This document shows positions 20,070 to 28,860 of a DNA stretch of 64,000 bases, in pieces; within the stretch, counting starts at the first letter, position 1, and each line of letters opens with the position of its first letter. A model generated the notes under the pieces. It did not search any database and was not told where the DNA came from. It saw nothing but the letters and a program-made list of their open reading frames with translations. The translations under genes and the position numbers were made by a program. The stretch comes from RYN-230 sp036497945 (lineage in GTDB: Bacteria; Actinomycetota; Actinomycetes; Streptosporangiales; Streptosporangiaceae): assembly GCA_036497945.1 (NCBI GenBank), contig DASXIN010000023.1:80421-144420 (forward strand), in the 5' to 3' direction.

Positions 20070-21691
20070 CGCAGCCGCCGCCGGGCGCCCCGGCGCCGCT
20101 CGCTGGGCTTGCGTACCGGTTCGCCGGCCGTGATGGCCGACTCACGGACCGCGGCCGCGTGCTCGGCCAGCGCGTCCACCAGGGCGGTGGCCGACGGGCG
20201 CGGTGCCTTGACGTCCACCCGCAGGCCGAACTCGGCGGCGGTCTGCGCGGTCTGCGGCCCGATCACCGCGATCACCGTGACCGCGTGCGGCTTGCCCGCG
20301 ATGCCGATCAGGTTCCGCACCGTGGAGGAGGAGGTGAACAGTACGGCGTCGAACCCGCCGCCCTTGATCGCCTCGCGGATCGGGGCGGGCGGCGGCGCGG
20401 CCCGCACCGTGCGGTAGGCGGTCACGTCCTCCGCCTCCCAGCCCAGTTCGGTGAGCCGGGCGACCAGCGTCTCGGTGGCGATGTCGGCCCGGGGTAGCAG
20501 CACCCGGTTGATCGGGTCCATCGCGCTGTCGTAGGGCTGCCAGGCCGCCGCCAGCCCTTCCCCGGACTGGTCGCCTTCGGGGATCAGATCCGGCTTGATG
20601 CCGAAGGCCAGCAGCGCCTTCCCGGTCTGCTCGCCGACCGCGGCCACCTTGACGCCGGCGAAGGCCCGCGCGTCGAGACCGTACTCCTCCAGTTTCTCGC
20701 GCACCGCGCGGACCGCGTTGGCCGAGGTGAACGCGACCCACTGGTACCGCCCGGTGACCAGTCCCTTGACCGCGCGCTCCATCTGCTGCGGGGTGCGCGG
20801 CGGCTCGACCGCGATGGTCGGCACCTCCTCCGGCACCGCGCCGTAGGCGCGCAACCGCTGCGATACCGAGCCGGCCTGCTCCTTGGTCCGCGGCACCAGC
20901 ACCCGCCAGCCGAACAGCGGCTTGGTCTCGAACCAGGACAGTTCCTGGTGCGCCCCGGCCGTCTCACCGACCACACCCACGGCGGGCCCGGTCTCGGTGA
21001 GCAGGTTCACCCCGGCCGTCTTGAGGTCGGCGGTCACCGAGCCCAGGTGGCAGCGCACGGTGAGCTGGTCGGTGGTGGTCCCGCACCAGGTGATGGTGAA
21101 CGGGGTCCGCTCCGGCCAGCCCGCCGCGAGCAGCATCTTGGCCAGGTCGGCCGGGCCGGCCTCGACGCCCAGGATGACCAGGCTGCGCGGCGGCGCGGCG
21201 TCGGCCGAGAGCCGGCTCACGTCCGACGCGTCGATGATCCGGATGTCCCCGCCCGGCTCCGCGGTCAGCGGGATCCCGGCGTAGGCGGGCACCGCGGTGG
21301 CGGCAGGCACGCCCGGCACGATCTCGAACCGGACCTTGGCCTTGGCGCACGCCGCGATGTGCCCGGCGGCCGGCCCGAAGAGCAGCGGGTCGCCGCGGTA
21401 GGCGGCCACCGCGAGCCGGCCCGCCCGGGCCGCGCCGATCAGCAGGCCGGGCTCGCTGTCCAGGTCGGCCACGTCGCGGATGTCCGCGTCGGCGGGCAGC
21501 AACTGGCGGAGCTGCTCGATGACCTCTGGGCTGCCCGCCACCAGGTCCGCCCGGCCGAGCAGCTCGGCGGCGCGGACGGTGAGCAGGTCGGTGCTGCCCG
21601 GGCCGGTGCCCACGAACGCCACCAGCCCGGGCTGGCCCGCGTGTCCGGCGGTGCCGGCCTGCGCTGTGTCCTGTTTTGATCTCTGACTCAT
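20066..21691 (-). CDS. bifunctional uroporphyrinogen-III C-methyltransferase / uroporphyrinogen-III synthase
   Basis: A 541-residue fusion (CobA-HemD type). Residues 20-245 form the SAM-dependent tetrapyrrole methylase (VAFVGTGPGSTDLLTVRAAELL opening, then the YRGDPLLFGP motif), which makes precorrin-2. Residues 258-510 are uroporphyrinogen-III synthase (FGWRVLVPRTKEQAG opening, VLFTSSSTVRNL). The fusion puts cyclisation of hydroxymethylbilane and the branch to sirohaem/cobalamin on one chain. ATG at 21691 overlaps the hemC stop as ATGA, and the 3' end overlaps hemB as GTGA. Confidence 0.94.
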   Translation of the reverse strand: MSQRSKQDTAQAGTAGHAGQPGLVAFVGTGPGSTDLLTVRAAELLGRADLVAGSPEVIEQLRQLLPADADIRDVADLDSEPGLLIGAARAGRLAVAAYRGDPLLFGPAAGHIAACAKAKVRFEIVPGVPAATAVPAYAGIPLTAEPGGDIRIIDASDVSRLSADAAPPRSLVILGVEAGPADLAKMLLAAGWPERTPFTITWCGTTTDQLTVRCHLGSVTADLKTAGVNLLTETGPAVGVVGETAGAHQELSWFETKPLFGWRVLVPRTKEQAGSVSQRLRAYGAVPEEVPTIAVEPPRTPQQMERAVKGLVTGRYQWVAFTSANAVRAVREKLEEYGLDARAFAGVKVAAVGEQTGKALLAFGIKPDLIPEGDQSGEGLAAAWQPYDSAMDPINRVLLPRADIATETLVARLTELGWEAEDVTAYRTVRAAPPPAPIREAIKGGGFDAVLFTSSSTVRNLIGIAGKPHAVTVIAVIGPQTAQTAAEFGLRVDVKAPRPSATALVDALAEHAAAVRESAITAGEPVRKPSERRRGARRRLR

Positions 21692-22629
21692 GCATCGTCC
21701 CCATTGCTGAGGTGTTCCGAAGACAGGGCCAGGAACCGCGCTGCGCCCTGGCGGAGCAGCTCGGCCGCCACATCACCGCCGAGGCGGGCGGCCTCGGATG
21801 CCGGGGCACTGGCACTGGCCCGCACCGCTGATTCCCCGTCGACGGCCGCGATCACGGCCGTCACGTGCAGCAACTTCGTTCCGGCAGCATACGCGCCCAC
21901 CGGCGCGCTGCACCCGGCGCGCAACGCGGCCAGCACGGCTCGCTCCGCGGTCACCGCGGCCCGGCTGACCGGATCGTCCACGCTGGACAGCAATTCGGCC
22001 AGCCGCGTGTCGCCGTCGCGGCACTCCACCGCGAGCGCGCCCTGCCCGGGGGCGGGCAGCATCTCCTCCGGCTCGAATACCTGGGTCACCGCGTCCATCC
22101 GGCCGATGCGGGCCAGCCCGGCGCAGGCCAGCAGCACCGCGTCCAGCTCGCCGGACGTCACCTTGCCCAGCCGGGTGCCCGCGTTGCCGCGGACCGGCAC
22201 CGGCTGTACGTCCGGGCGGAGCAGCCGGAGCTGGGCGGCACGGCGTGGCGAGCCGGTGCCGATCCGGGCGCCGGACGGCAGGTCGGCGAACTTGGCCCCG
22301 TCCCGGCCGATCAGTGCGTCCCGGGCGTCGTCCCGGGTCGGCACCGCGGCCAGCACCAGCCCGGGCACCGGCCCGACCGGCAGGTCCTTGAGCGAGTGCA
22401 CGGCCAGGTCGATCCCCCCGGCCAGCAGGGTCTCCCGCAGCGCGCTGACGAACACCCCGGTGCCGCCGATCTGAGCCAGGTCGGCCCGGGTGACGTCGCC
22501 GAAGGTGGTCAGCCCGACCAGTTCCACCGCGGCCCCGGTCCGCTCGGTGATGAGCCGGGCTACCTGGCCGGCCTGGGCCATGGCCATCGGGCTCTTCCGG
22601 GTGCCCAGACGCAGTGGCGGCTGGTTCAT
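21688..22629 (-). CDS. hemC: hydroxymethylbilane synthase (porphobilinogen deaminase)
   Basis: A 313-residue enzyme that polymerises four porphobilinogens. The dipyrromethane cofactor cysteine is Cys240 in RAGCSAPVGA. The N-terminal LRLGTRKSPMAMAQA, the DLAVHSLKDLP segment and GTGSPRRAAQL are all present, so it should be active. ATG at 22629 overlaps the hemA stop by ATGA. Length is normal. Confidence 0.97.
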   Translation of the reverse strand: MNQPPLRLGTRKSPMAMAQAGQVARLITERTGAAVELVGLTTFGDVTRADLAQIGGTGVFVSALRETLLAGGIDLAVHSLKDLPVGPVPGLVLAAVPTRDDARDALIGRDGAKFADLPSGARIGTGSPRRAAQLRLLRPDVQPVPVRGNAGTRLGKVTSGELDAVLLACAGLARIGRMDAVTQVFEPEEMLPAPGQGALAVECRDGDTRLAELLSSVDDPVSRAAVTAERAVLAALRAGCSAPVGAYAAGTKLLHVTAVIAAVDGESAVRASASAPASEAARLGGDVAAELLRQGAARFLALSSEHLSNGDDA

Positions 22630-24026
22630 GTCTCGTCCTTTGCGGTCGATGGCTCCGCGGCGCCTGCACCGGCCGGGCCTGCCTCGGCCAGCTCGGCGTC
22701 ACCTGGTGCGGCGTCCGCCACGGTCACCGCGTTGACCACGGCGGGATCCAGGTCGAACAGGACCCGGAGCGCGTCTTCGTAAGAATCGCCGCCTGGGGAG
22801 CCGGCCAGTTCCTTGACCCGCACCGTCGGCGCGTGCAGCAGCTTGTCCACCACCCGCCGCATGGCCCGTTCGACCTCATTCAGCATGCCATGATCGGCGG
22901 TCCGCAGCCGCCCTTCCAGCCGGGCCAGTTCCGCGTCCACCACGGTGGCCGCCTTGGCCCGCAGCGCGACCACGGTCGGCGCGACCCGGGCTGCGTGCAT
23001 GGCGGAGACCCGGCCGGCGAATTCGTCGGCCACGATGGCCCGGACCGCCGCGATGTCGCTTTCCCGGGCCGCGGCCCGGTATTCTCCGGCGCCGCCCAGC
23101 GCGTCCAGGCCGACCACGTGCACCCCGGGCAGCAGCGCCACGTCCGGGTCCACATCCCGCGGCATGGCCAGGTCGAGCAGCACCAGCGGCCGGCCAGCGG
23201 AGCCACTGCGCTGCCGCAGCGCACTGGCCACCAGCTCGGCGGTGATCACCACCCCGGTGGCCCCGGTGCACGAGATGACCAGGTCTGCCCCGGCCAGCGG
23301 CCCGGCCAGGCCGGTCAGCTCGGCGGTGCTGCCGGCCACCGTGGCCGCCAGCTTCCCGGCCCGGTCCATGGTGCGGTTGGCCACCACAATGTGCGCGGCA
23401 TCCATCCGGGCCGCGGTGGTGGTGGCCAGCGAGCTCATCGAGCCGGCCCCGACGATCAGCACGGTCCGCCCAGCCAGACTGTCCGGCGCCTGGCCCAGCC
23501 GCTCCAGGGCGGCCGCGATGCCCACGCTGACCAGGTTCGTCCCGGCCTGATCGATCCGGGTCTCGGTGTGTGCCCGCTTGCCGGTGCGCAGCGCCAGAGC
23601 GCCCAGCTCGCCGAGCCCGCGGCTCAGCGTCCGCTGCTCGCGGGCGGTGCCGAGGGCCTGCCTGACCTGGCCGAGGATCTGGCTCTCGCCGATCACCATG
23701 GAGTCCAGCCCGCAGGCCACCGCGAGCAGGTGCTGCACCGCGCGGTCCTCGTAGTGCACGTACAGGTGCGGGGTCAGCTCGCTGAGCGGGATGCCGGAAT
23801 GCCGGGCCAGCAGGTCGGTGATGGACGACACGCCGCCGTGGAACTTGTCCACCTCGGCGTAGACCTCGGCCCGGTTGCAGGTGGACACCACGAACGCGCC
23901 GGCCACGTTGGGTGCCTGGGACAGGTCGCGGAGCAGCTTGCCGAGGGCGTCCCCGCTGACCACCGCCCGCTCCAGGATGCTGAGCGAGGCGCTCTTGTGG
24001 CTGAGCCCGACCACCAGCACGCTCAT
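22626..24026 (-). CDS. hemA: glutamyl-tRNA reductase
   Basis: A 466-residue enzyme that reduces glutamyl-tRNA(Glu) with NADPH to glutamate-1-semialdehyde, the committed and regulated step of haem synthesis. The catalytic Cys50 sits in STCNRAEVY, the NADPH fold shows LIVGAGSMSSL, and the C-terminal dimerisation helices carry MRRVVDKLLHAPT. The C-terminal tail after residue 425 is Ala/Gly-rich. ATG at 24026 overlaps the rex stop as ATGA, so its synthesis is coupled to that of the redox repressor in front. Confidence 0.97.
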   Translation of the reverse strand: MSVLVVGLSHKSASLSILERAVVSGDALGKLLRDLSQAPNVAGAFVVSTCNRAEVYAEVDKFHGGVSSITDLLARHSGIPLSELTPHLYVHYEDRAVQHLLAVACGLDSMVIGESQILGQVRQALGTAREQRTLSRGLGELGALALRTGKRAHTETRIDQAGTNLVSVGIAAALERLGQAPDSLAGRTVLIVGAGSMSSLATTTAARMDAAHIVVANRTMDRAGKLAATVAGSTAELTGLAGPLAGADLVISCTGATGVVITAELVASALRQRSGSAGRPLVLLDLAMPRDVDPDVALLPGVHVVGLDALGGAGEYRAAARESDIAAVRAIVADEFAGRVSAMHAARVAPTVVALRAKAATVVDAELARLEGRLRTADHGMLNEVERAMRRVVDKLLHAPTVRVKELAGSPGGDSYEDALRVLFDLDPAVVNAVTVADAAPGDAELAEAGPAGAGAAEPSTAKDET

Positions 24027-24718
24027 GGGCTAACCGCCGCCGCTCCATCCGGGGGAACGCGCACCACCGACCTCCGCTGCGCGTGGAAGGCGAGAATCTG
24101 CAATTCGATCGACAGGTCGACCTTACGCACGTCTACGCCATTGGGCACATTGAGGACTACGGGGGCGAAATTAAGGATGCTGGTTACCCCGGCGGCGACC
24201 AGCCGGTCGCACACCGCCTGGGCGGCGCCCGCCGGGGTGGCGATGACCCCGATGGATACCCGGTACCGGGCGACCACGTCTTCCATCTGGCCTACGTCCA
24301 GCACGCCGTGCCCGGCGATCTGGGTGCCGACCACATCGGGGTCGAGGTCCAGTACTGCGGCGATACGGAAGCCGCGGGACGCGAAGCCGCCGTAATTGGC
24401 CAGTGCCCGGCCCAGATTTCCGGCGCCGATGATGACGACCGGCCAGTCCTGGGTCAGGCCCAGTTCCCGGGATACCTGGTAGACGAGGTACTCGACGTCA
24501 TAACCGACTCCCCGGGTGCCGTAGGAGCCCAGGTGGGAGAGGTCCTTGCGCAGCTTGGCCGAGTTCACCCCGGCCGCGGCGGCCAGTTCTTCGCTGGACA
24601 CGGTAGGGATGTCCTGCTCGGCGAAGGCATACAGAACCCTCAGGTACACGGGGAGGCGGGCGATGGTCGCCTCCGGGATGCCCTGGCTTCCGTTCGCAGA
24701 CACTGAACGGCGTGACAT
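24023..24718 (-). CDS. rex: redox-sensing transcriptional repressor Rex
   Basis: A 231-residue repressor that binds DNA when NADH is low and releases it when NADH/NAD+ rises. The N-terminal winged helix carries TIARLPVYLRVL and GVNSAKLRKDLSHLGSYG. The Rossmann domain has VVIIGAGNLGRALANY. ATG at 24718 is chosen (AGGAG 10 nt upstream; canonical length); the longer open frame reaches into the operator and is not credible. A Rex operator lies 85 nt upstream, so the rex-hem operon is autoregulated. Rex controls haem and respiratory genes in Streptomyces; the same logic applies here. Confidence 0.96.
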   Translation of the reverse strand: MSRRSVSANGSQGIPEATIARLPVYLRVLYAFAEQDIPTVSSEELAAAAGVNSAKLRKDLSHLGSYGTRGVGYDVEYLVYQVSRELGLTQDWPVVIIGAGNLGRALANYGGFASRGFRIAAVLDLDPDVVGTQIAGHGVLDVGQMEDVVARYRVSIGVIATPAGAAQAVCDRLVAAGVTSILNFAPVVLNVPNGVDVRKVDLSIELQILAFHAQRRSVVRVPPDGAAAVSP

Positions 24719-24791
24719 GCGCCGACGCTCCTGAGGGATCGACCTGCGGGCACTGCGGGCGGCCCAGGTGCCCGCGCGAGACTGCGCCTCA

Positions 24792-24820
24792 ACGGTACGC
24801 CCTTGTGAACGTTTGCACAA
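24792..24820 (-). promoter_or_regulatory. rex-hem promoter with overlapping Rex operator
   Basis: TTGTGAACGTTTGCACAA (24803-24820) matches the Rex operator consensus TTGTGAANNNNTTCACAA with one change in the right arm (TGCACAA for TTCACAA). On the minus strand TTGTGC and TACCGT (24792-24797) are spaced 17 nt apart as -35 and -10, so bound Rex would cover the -35 and the spacer. This is a strong basis for autoregulation of rex-hemACDB. Confidence 0.85.
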
Positions 24821-24934
24821 AGTCAGGCTCTTCTCCTTTGCGCCTCCGGGGCGCTTGGACCCGCCGCCTTCCCTCCTCGCTCGTTCCTCGCTCGTCAGTC
24901 CAGGCCGGCGGCGCGCCCCTTCGGCGCGGGCTGG

Positions 24935-25204
24935 TCAGCTGCTCAGCGCGCTGCGCAGCCGGTCCTCGCTGACCCGCCAGAAGTCGTGCTGCACCCCGTC
25001 GATCAGGGTGACCGGGATCTTGTCCCAGTACGCCTCGAGATCAGCCCCGGACTGGGTGATGTCCCGTTCCTCCCACGGCACGCCGAGATCGGCGGTGACC
25101 CTGGTGATCACCTCACGGGCGGTGTCGCACAGGTGGCAGCCGGGCCGGGACAGCAGGGTGACCCGGTGCCCGGACGGCCCCGGCTCCCCGGCGCCCGCGG
25201 TCAC
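24935..25204 (-). CDS. glutaredoxin-family protein
   Basis: An 89-residue thioredoxin-fold protein with the redox motif CHLC in LLSRPGCHLCDTAREV (residues 17-32) and the IPVTLIDG cis-Pro segment. It is of the short actinobacterial type (DUF836-like glutaredoxin), probably a mycothiol- or thioredoxin-linked disulfide reductase; the partner is unknown. GTG at 25204 overlaps the stop of the upstream membrane gene as GTGA. It lies ahead of rex, separated from it by the Rex operator, so it belongs to a different transcription unit. Confidence 0.8.
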   Translation of the reverse strand: MTAGAGEPGPSGHRVTLLSRPGCHLCDTAREVITRVTADLGVPWEERDITQSGADLEAYWDKIPVTLIDGVQHDFWRVSEDRLRSALSS

Positions 25205-26700
25205 GGCAGCCGCCCGGCGCGCGGCGCCGGCGCCAGCAAGGACACCTTCGCCTCCCGGACGCCGAGCTCGATCACGTTGGTGGCCAGCATCAGCGGGCGC
25301 AGCCGGGCATCGAAATCGGTCACGTAAGACTTCCGCTGGTGCTCGTCGTAGGCGGCCCGGTCCCGGTACACCTGGTACAGGATCCGCTGCAACGGCGCGG
25401 ACGGCACGCCGTGCACCACGAACACCAGGGTGTCCGGCTCGGTGGTCCGCACCTGCTCGAGCACTGTGCTGGCCAGCCGGTCGAATTTGGCCGCGCCCGA
25501 TTCGAGCAGAGTGTAGATGGCGATCTGGCCGTACAGGCGTTCGGTATCCGCCGCCGGGTCGGCCAGCGCGGCGGCGCCCAGCGCAGCCTCGCTGAGCGCG
25601 GCCAGCTGCATGCCGGTCTCCGGTTCGCCGGGCATGCTCTCGGTGGCCGAGGCCGGCCCGGCCGCCGCGTCCCGCGGCCGGGCCGCGGTCTCGTTGTCCC
25701 GGTACAGCGCGTCGAAGGAACCGGTCACCGGCTCGGCGTCCGGGTCGATGCCTTGCGCGGCGAAGCCGCGGGAATCTCCCTGCGCCGGGAACTCCTGCGA
25801 GTCGAAGCCTGGCGCGGCGAACCCGGCCGAGTCGTAGCCATACCGGTCGCCCTGGTAGGCCGGGTAGGCACCCGAGTCGCCGTACCGGTAACCATCGCGG
25901 TACAGGTCCATCGAGTCGTCCCCGGCGTAGCCCGAGCCCGAGCCCGCGCCCGAACCTGAGCCGTACCCGGACCAGTCCTGCCCGCCACCGGCGGCACCGC
26001 GGGCCGGGGCGCCGCGCAGCGCGGCCAGCTGAACCCGGGCCGCCCGGTCGCCGGCCAGCCAGCCGGCCACCACCGCGACCAGCGACAGCGCGGCATAGCC
26101 CGTGTTCACCGGCAGCTTGACCAGCAGTCCCTGGGTAGCCAGCGCGGCCACGGCGGCCGCGCCCAGCACGAGCAGCACCGGCCGCCAGCCCGGCTCGTGC
26201 CGGGCCCGCAGCCCAGCGGCGGCCAGCGAGCAGACCACGGCCAGCACGACCACCACCGCGACCACGACCAGGAGGCTAAGCGGGAGGAACTGGAAGTGTG
26301 CCCGGGCCAGCGGCCAGGCCTGGCTGAACGCCTGGTCGCTCAGCACGTCGGTGGCCAGGATCACCGCCGCCACCACGAACAGCCCGGACAGGCACAGCCG
26401 GGCGGCGAACCGCATGACCATGCCGCGCGCGGCCACCTCGGCCATCCCCCAGGCCAGCGCGAGCGGCGCGATCAGGGCCAGGCCAACCTGTGCGGCCCGG
26501 AACGTGGTCGGCCCGAAGCCGCGGTGGTAGCCGACCGCCTGCGCGGCCAGCCCGATGACCATCCCGGCCAGCGCCAGCACCCAGGCGACCAGGTCCGCCC
26601 GCGGGGCCTGAGCGCAGCGCCGGATCAGCAGGACGGTGCCCACCAGGGCAGCCAGCGTCCCGCCCGCCGCGACGAGGAACGAAATAGACATTGAGACCAT
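25201..26700 (-). CDS. multi-pass membrane protein with C-terminal ABM-like domain
   Basis: A 499-residue protein. The first 220 residues hold about seven hydrophobic segments. Residues 235-400 are a Gly/Ser/Tyr/Asp-rich linker with GYGSGSGAGSGSGY and repeated DSxGFAA-type motifs. The C-terminal 100 residues match the dimeric ferredoxin-like ABM (antibiotic biosynthesis monooxygenase) fold: IAIYTLLESGAAKFDRLA, then LVFVVHGVPSAPLQRILYQV and YRDRAAYDEHQ. A membrane-tethered ABM domain is unusual; a haem- or quinone-related role is only suggested by the neighbours. ATG at 26700 (or 26691) begins the first hydrophobic segment; no clear ribosome site is seen. It overlaps the glutaredoxin gene by 4 nt. 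Confidence 0.65.
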   Translation of the reverse strand: MVSMSISFLVAAGGTLAALVGTVLLIRRCAQAPRADLVAWVLALAGMVIGLAAQAVGYHRGFGPTTFRAAQVGLALIAPLALAWGMAEVAARGMVMRFAARLCLSGLFVVAAVILATDVLSDQAFSQAWPLARAHFQFLPLSLLVVVAVVVVLAVVCSLAAAGLRARHEPGWRPVLLVLGAAAVAALATQGLLVKLPVNTGYAALSLVAVVAGWLAGDRAARVQLAALRGAPARGAAGGGQDWSGYGSGSGAGSGSGYAGDDSMDLYRDGYRYGDSGAYPAYQGDRYGYDSAGFAAPGFDSQEFPAQGDSRGFAAQGIDPDAEPVTGSFDALYRDNETAARPRDAAAGPASATESMPGEPETGMQLAALSEAALGAAALADPAADTERLYGQIAIYTLLESGAAKFDRLASTVLEQVRTTEPDTLVFVVHGVPSAPLQRILYQVYRDRAAYDEHQRKSYVTDFDARLRPLMLATNVIELGVREAKVSLLAPAPRAGRLP

Positions 26701-26783
26701 GGTGCACGACCCGGGCCGGTCATGCGGACCAGATGGCTGACCAGCCCAGCCTGGCCCGGCTAACCTTTGTAGACTCGGCATAC

Positions 26784-27728
26784 ATGAGGCAGCGGCTGGA
26801 TGCTTCCGTTCGGCAGCGGCTGGATCAGCTTCCCAGCGGGGCCCGATCCCTGCGGCTGCCCAGGTCCAGCCGGCAGCGCGCGGAGCTGGCCGGGGCCGCC
26901 TCGGCGGCGGCGGCCACGGTCGACCAGGAGCCGCCGCAGCCGGACCCGACGGCGGGCGCATTCTTCGATGTGGACAACACGCTGATCCGCGGCGCGTCTA
27001 TTTACTACTTCGCCCGCGGCCTGGCCGCGCGCGACATGTTCGGCCCGCGCGACCTGGCCCGGATGGCCTGGGGCCAGGTGTTCTTCCGGCTCCGCGGCGC
27101 CGAGAGCTCAGATCACATCGACGCGGCGCGGGAGGCCGCGCTCTCGTTCGTGGCCGGGCACAAGGTGGCCGACATAGTCAGCCTGAGCGAAGAGATCTTC
27201 GACGAGACCATGGCCGACCGGGTCTGGGCGGGCACCCGCGAGCTGGCCCTGGGCCACCTGCGCGCCGGGCAGCGGGTCTGGCTGGTCACCGCGACCCCGG
27301 TGGAACTGGCCACGGTCATCTCGCAGCGGCTCGGGCTGACCGGGGCGCTGGGCACGGTGGCCGAGTCGGTGGACGGCGTGTACACCGGCCGGCTGGTCGG
27401 CGGGCTGCTGCACGGCCAGGCCAAGGCGGCGGCGGTGGCCTCGCTGGCCGAGCGCGAGGGCCTGGACCTGGCCCGCTGCGCCGCGTACAGCGACTCGGCC
27501 AACGACCTGCCGATGCTCCGCCTGGTCGGCCACCCGCACGCGGTCAACCCGGACGTACGGCTGCGCGCCGAGGCCCGGCGCAACGACTGGCCGGTATACG
27601 ACTTCCGGTCCGGCCGGAAGGCGACCCTGATCGCGCTGCCCACGGCCGCCGCCACCGGCGCGGTGATCGGCGGGGTGGCCGCCGCGTTCGCGCTGCGCCG
27701 GCGGCACCAGCGCAACAGCAGCGACTGA
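26784..27728 (+). CDS. HAD-superfamily IB hydrolase (SerB-like)
   Basis: A 314-residue phosphatase of the HAD IB subfamily. Motif I is FFDVDNTLIRG (nucleophile Asp), motif II VTATP, and motif III lies in the YSDSANDLPML segment. A hydrophobic C-terminal helix (ATGAVIGGVAAAFAL) with a basic tail suggests membrane association. Related actinobacterial proteins act near phospholipid acyltransferases, and an acyltransferase gene is convergent here, so a lysophosphatidate or phosphoserine-like substrate is possible but unproven. ATG at 26784 follows TAGACT (26770-26775) by 8 nt, so the message may be leaderless; ATG at 26733 would add 17 residues. Confidence 0.8.
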   Translation: MRQRLDASVRQRLDQLPSGARSLRLPRSSRQRAELAGAASAAAATVDQEPPQPDPTAGAFFDVDNTLIRGASIYYFARGLAARDMFGPRDLARMAWGQVFFRLRGAESSDHIDAAREAALSFVAGHKVADIVSLSEEIFDETMADRVWAGTRELALGHLRAGQRVWLVTATPVELATVISQRLGLTGALGTVAESVDGVYTGRLVGGLLHGQAKAAAVASLAEREGLDLARCAAYSDSANDLPMLRLVGHPHAVNPDVRLRAEARRNDWPVYDFRSGRKATLIALPTAAATGAVIGGVAAAFALRRRHQRNSSD

Positions 27729-27735
27729 CCAGGCC

Positions 27736-28605
27736 CTAGCCGAACACCGGGCCGCGCTCGGCCTGCAGTTCGTCCAGCTTGTGCTGCACGATGCCACGCA
27801 CCTCGGCGGTCAGCTCGGCCACGGCCACCTGGTCCCGCCACGCCCCGGCCGGGTAGCCCGCAGTCGGCACCGGCGGGCAGAACTCGATGATCCACTGGGA
27901 CGGCAGCGGCACCGCGCCGACTGGCCCCAGCCATGGGAACAGCGGAGTGACCGGGAAGTAAGGCAGCCCCAGCATCCGGGCCAATGGCTTGGCGTTGGCC
28001 AGCATCGGGTAGATCTCCTCGGCACCGACGATCGCGCACGGGATGATCGGCACCCGGGCGCGCAGCGCGGACACCGCGAACCCGCCGCGGCCGAAACGGC
28101 GCAGCTGGTACCGGTCGCGGAACGGCTTGCCGATGCCCTTGAACCCTTCCGGGAACACGCCGACCAGCTCACCGTCGAGCAGCAGCCGGTGCGCGTTGGC
28201 CGGGCAGGCCCGGGTGTGCCCGGAGCGGCGGGCCAGGTAGGACAGCACGGGCAGCTCATAGACCAGATCCGCGCCGAGCAGCCGCAGGTTGCGGTGCGCG
28301 GGATGGTCGTCGTGCAGCCCGGTCTGCAGCATGATCGCGTCCAGCGGCAGCGTGCCGGAATGATTGGCTACCACCAGGGCAGCCCCGGTTGACGGCACAT
28401 TTTCCAGGCCCTGCATCCGGACCCGGAACCACTGCTGGTACAGCAGCCGGGCCACCGGGATCAGCAGCCGGGAGTTGAATTCCGGGTCGAAGCCGAACTC
28501 GTCGACCTCACCCTCGCCCGTCACCTGACGCCGGGCGAAGTCGACCGCGTCGGCCAGCCACCCGGGCCAGGAGCCGTTCTGGCTGGCCGGGCCGCCCGGA
28601 GTCAC
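27736..28605 (-). CDS. lysophospholipid acyltransferase (PlsC family)
   Basis: A membrane-associated acyltransferase that should acylate lysophosphatidate or a related lipid. ANHSGTLPLDAIM carries the catalytic His and Asp in the spacing used by the actinobacterial subgroup, and FPEGFKGIGKPF is the phosphate-binding block. GTG at 28605 is chosen because GGAAGG lies about 10 nt upstream. The open frame continues to a TTG at 28839, but that extension is low complexity, uses rarer codons and contains a strong GC hairpin, so it is probably not translated. The 3' end is convergent with the HAD gene, 7 nt apart. Confidence 0.82.
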   Translation of the reverse strand: MTPGGPASQNGSWPGWLADAVDFARRQVTGEGEVDEFGFDPEFNSRLLIPVARLLYQQWFRVRMQGLENVPSTGAALVVANHSGTLPLDAIMLQTGLHDDHPAHRNLRLLGADLVYELPVLSYLARRSGHTRACPANAHRLLLDGELVGVFPEGFKGIGKPFRDRYQLRRFGRGGFAVSALRARVPIIPCAIVGAEEIYPMLANAKPLARMLGLPYFPVTPLFPWLGPVGAVPLPSQWIIEFCPPVPTAGYPAGAWRDQVAVAELTAEVRGIVQHKLDELQAERGPVFG

Positions 28606-28701
28606 CAGCCCGGCACCTTCCGACCAGCGCCGCGGCGCCGGGCCGGCCCCTTGGCCGCTACCCCGGCCGAGCGTGATGTCCGGCTGGAATACAGTGCTAG
28701 C

Positions 28702-28721
28702 CCGGGGGGGCGACCCCCCGG
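28702..28721. terminator. GC-only hairpin downstream of the bS22 gene
   Basis: CCGGGGGG (28702-28709) pairs with CCCCCCGG (28714-28721) around GCGA. It lies after the bS22 stop on the minus strand and before the likely acyltransferase start, so it may end the bS22 transcript. There is no T-run. Confidence 0.4.
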
Positions 28722-28860
28722 ATCCCCCGATCGCCGCTCCGCGCCGAGCAGCGGCAAGCCGCCGCAGTTCTGCGGAGCTCCCTGATCGGCGCTGCGCGCC
28801 GAGGCCGGCTCCGCCGGCCGAACTGTCCTGCTGTGCCAACCGTGCCCCCCCGGCCTGCGG

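Noticed and set aside
28606..28839. N-terminal extension of the PlsC-like acyltransferase to a TTG
   Set aside because: Low complexity, poorer third-position GC, a strong hairpin inside, and a better GTG with ribosome site at 28605.
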